Assembly: GCA_002423555.1 (NCBI GenBank)
Contig: DIWQ01000021.1
Location: 1 to 12,837, forward strand
DNA from: Patescibacteria group bacterium UBA6102
Lineage (GTDB): Bacteria; Patescibacteriota; Minisyncoccia; Minisyncoccales; UBA5738
Reading direction: 5' to 3'
DNA length: 12,837 nt
Every line of letters begins with the position of its first letter. The stretch's first letter is position 1. Positions 11,852-12,837 of this stretch are shown here, piece by piece. The notes under the pieces were generated by a model that saw only the letters and a list, made by a program, of their open reading frames with translations, was not told the DNA's origin and ran no database searches. A program made the translations under genes and the position numbers.

Positions 11852-12837
11852 ATGCGCGTAGAAGATTTAGAATCAATTCGGATCAAGCTGGCGTCTCCCG
11901 AGGAAGTCGTTTCCTGGTCCCACGGCGAGATCACCAAGCCCGAAACCATCAATTACCGCACCCAGCGGCCGGAAAAGGACGGCTTGTTTTGCGAGCGCAT
12001 TTTCGGGCCGGAGCGGGACTATGAATGTTATTGCGGCAAATACAAGCGGGTGCGCTACAAGGGCATCGTTTGCGATCGCTGCGGCGTGGAAGTGACCAAG
12101 TCCAGCGTGCGCCGCGAGCGGATGGGCCACATTAAGCTGGCCTGCCCGGTGTCGCACATCTGGTTTTTGCGGGGAGTGCCCTCGCGCATCGGCCAGGTTC
12201 TGAATTTGCCGATGCTGGCGCTGGAAAAGGTGATCTATTTTGCCGCCTACATCATTATTTCGGCGGATAACGCGGAAAAAGAAAAGATCGCCGCCGAGAT
12301 TGACGCGGAATTCAACGAAAAGACCAAAACGCAAAAACGGCTTTTTGAATCCCAAAATCCGAACGCGAAAAAAAGCGACAAAGAAACGCAAAAGGCTTTG
12401 CAGGCGATCCTTGACGAACTGCGCGATGCGCGCGACCGCGCCAAATCGGAATTGGCGTCCATTGAATTTATGCGGGTGATTTCGGAAGCCGAATACCGCA
12501 ATTTGTCGCTCAAATACGGGCAATGTTTTTCGGCCGGCACCGGCGCGGAAACCGTCCGCAAGCTGTGCGAAAAGATTGATCTGGCCGAGTTGGTCAAGAA
12601 CCTGAAAGTCCAGCTGGAAACCGCGACTCCCGAAGAAAAAAGAAAAATTTACATCCGCCTGAAGCTTTTGCAGGGAATGCATCAGGCCGGCATCCGCCCG
12701 GAGTGGATGCTGATCACCGCCCTGCCGGTTTTGCCCGCGGATTTGCGTCCGATCGTCCAGCTGGACGGCGGCCGGTATGCCAGTTCCGATTTGAATGATT
12801 TATATCGCCGCGTGATCAACCGCAACAACCGGCTCAA
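11852..12837 (+). CDS. rpoC: RNA polymerase beta' subunit, N-terminal 328 codons (3' partial)
   Basis: Starts with MRVEDLESIRIKLASPEEVV at ATG 11852 and runs off the right edge. The N-terminal zinc ribbon is intact: C59 and C61 (ECYCGKYKRV) with C74 and C77 (VCDRCGVEV), followed by the conserved HIKLACPVSHIWFLRGVPSR and the LNLPMLALEKVIYFAAYI segment of the clamp. Residues about 145-195 form a charged Lys/Glu/Ala helix insertion (KSDKETQKALQAILDELRDA) of the kind found between the zinc ribbon and clamp core. The visible end, ITALPVLPADLRPIVQLDGG and LNDLYRRVINRNNRL, is a hallmark of the clamp before the lid. The catalytic NADFDGD motif lies beyond the window. No Shine-Dalgarno precedes the ATG; only the AT-rich spacer does. 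Confidence 0.97.
   Translation, partial: MRVEDLESIRIKLASPEEVVSWSHGEITKPETINYRTQRPEKDGLFCERIFGPERDYECYCGKYKRVRYKGIVCDRCGVEVTKSSVRRERMGHIKLACPVSHIWFLRGVPSRIGQVLNLPMLALEKVIYFAAYIIISADNAEKEKIAAEIDAEFNEKTKTQKRLFESQNPNAKKSDKETQKALQAILDELRDARDRAKSELASIEFMRVISEAEYRNLSLKYGQCFSAGTGAETVRKLCEKIDLAELVKNLKVQLETATPEEKRKIYIRLKLLQGMHQAGIRPEWMLITALPVLPADLRPIVQLDGGRYASSDLNDLYRRVINRNNRL

Overview
The window looks like a chromosomal segment of a Candidate Phyla Radiation bacterium (Patescibacteria, perhaps Parcubacteria-like). The signs are a short complete RpoB (1063 residues from the preferred start), rpoBC not preceded by rplJL, a very large LamG-repeat membrane protein, a four-helix-bundle (S23-like) gene, an NYN-domain gene tail, and small toxin-antitoxin-type modules between palindromic intergenic elements. 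The lineage is an inference from gene content. TGA is used as a normal stop, so nothing suggests the TGA-recoded Gracilibacteria/SR1 code.

Region 1 (1-6043) is a cell-surface locus pervaded by a 7-base repeat, NTGATAA. After the end of an NYN-domain gene come a single-pass membrane protein with a Ser/Glu/Pro-rich tail (231-1244), a four-helix-bundle protein with an unusual N-terminal extension (1406-1906), and a 1330-residue membrane-anchored protein with six LamG domains arranged as three A-B pairs (2051-6043). The two gaps between these genes consist almost entirely of phased heptamers. The arrays supply the stop codons of the first two genes, and the start of the second lies in a degenerate unit. 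Heptamers also occur inside all three reading frames, mostly in the TTATCA orientation, which is free of stops, and there they encode LSIIN-like peptide.

Region 2 (6044-8241) holds small two-gene or one-gene modules separated by palindromes: hicB-hicA, a solo hicB-like gene on the minus strand with its own promoter and terminator, and a nucleotidyltransferase/HEPN pair. Three copies of one REP-like palindrome (core GGGGTCG...CGACCCC) and several palindromes sharing GGTCTAACC sit between them. The gene-free stretches 6697-7055 and 8116-8513 consist largely of these elements plus promoters and the rpoB leader.

Region 3 (8242-12837) is the RNA polymerase operon: a near-consensus promoter, a structured leader of about 240 bases, complete rpoB, a 146-base AT-rich spacer with inverted and direct repeats, and the first 328 codons of rpoC, which runs off the end. 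The Rif-pocket positions equivalent to E. coli S531 and L533 are Ala and Thr.

The most unusual signal is the heptamer system of region 1: one short repeat forms the intergenic spacers, gene ends and parts of three proteins. The palindrome-separated module region next to rpoBC is second.
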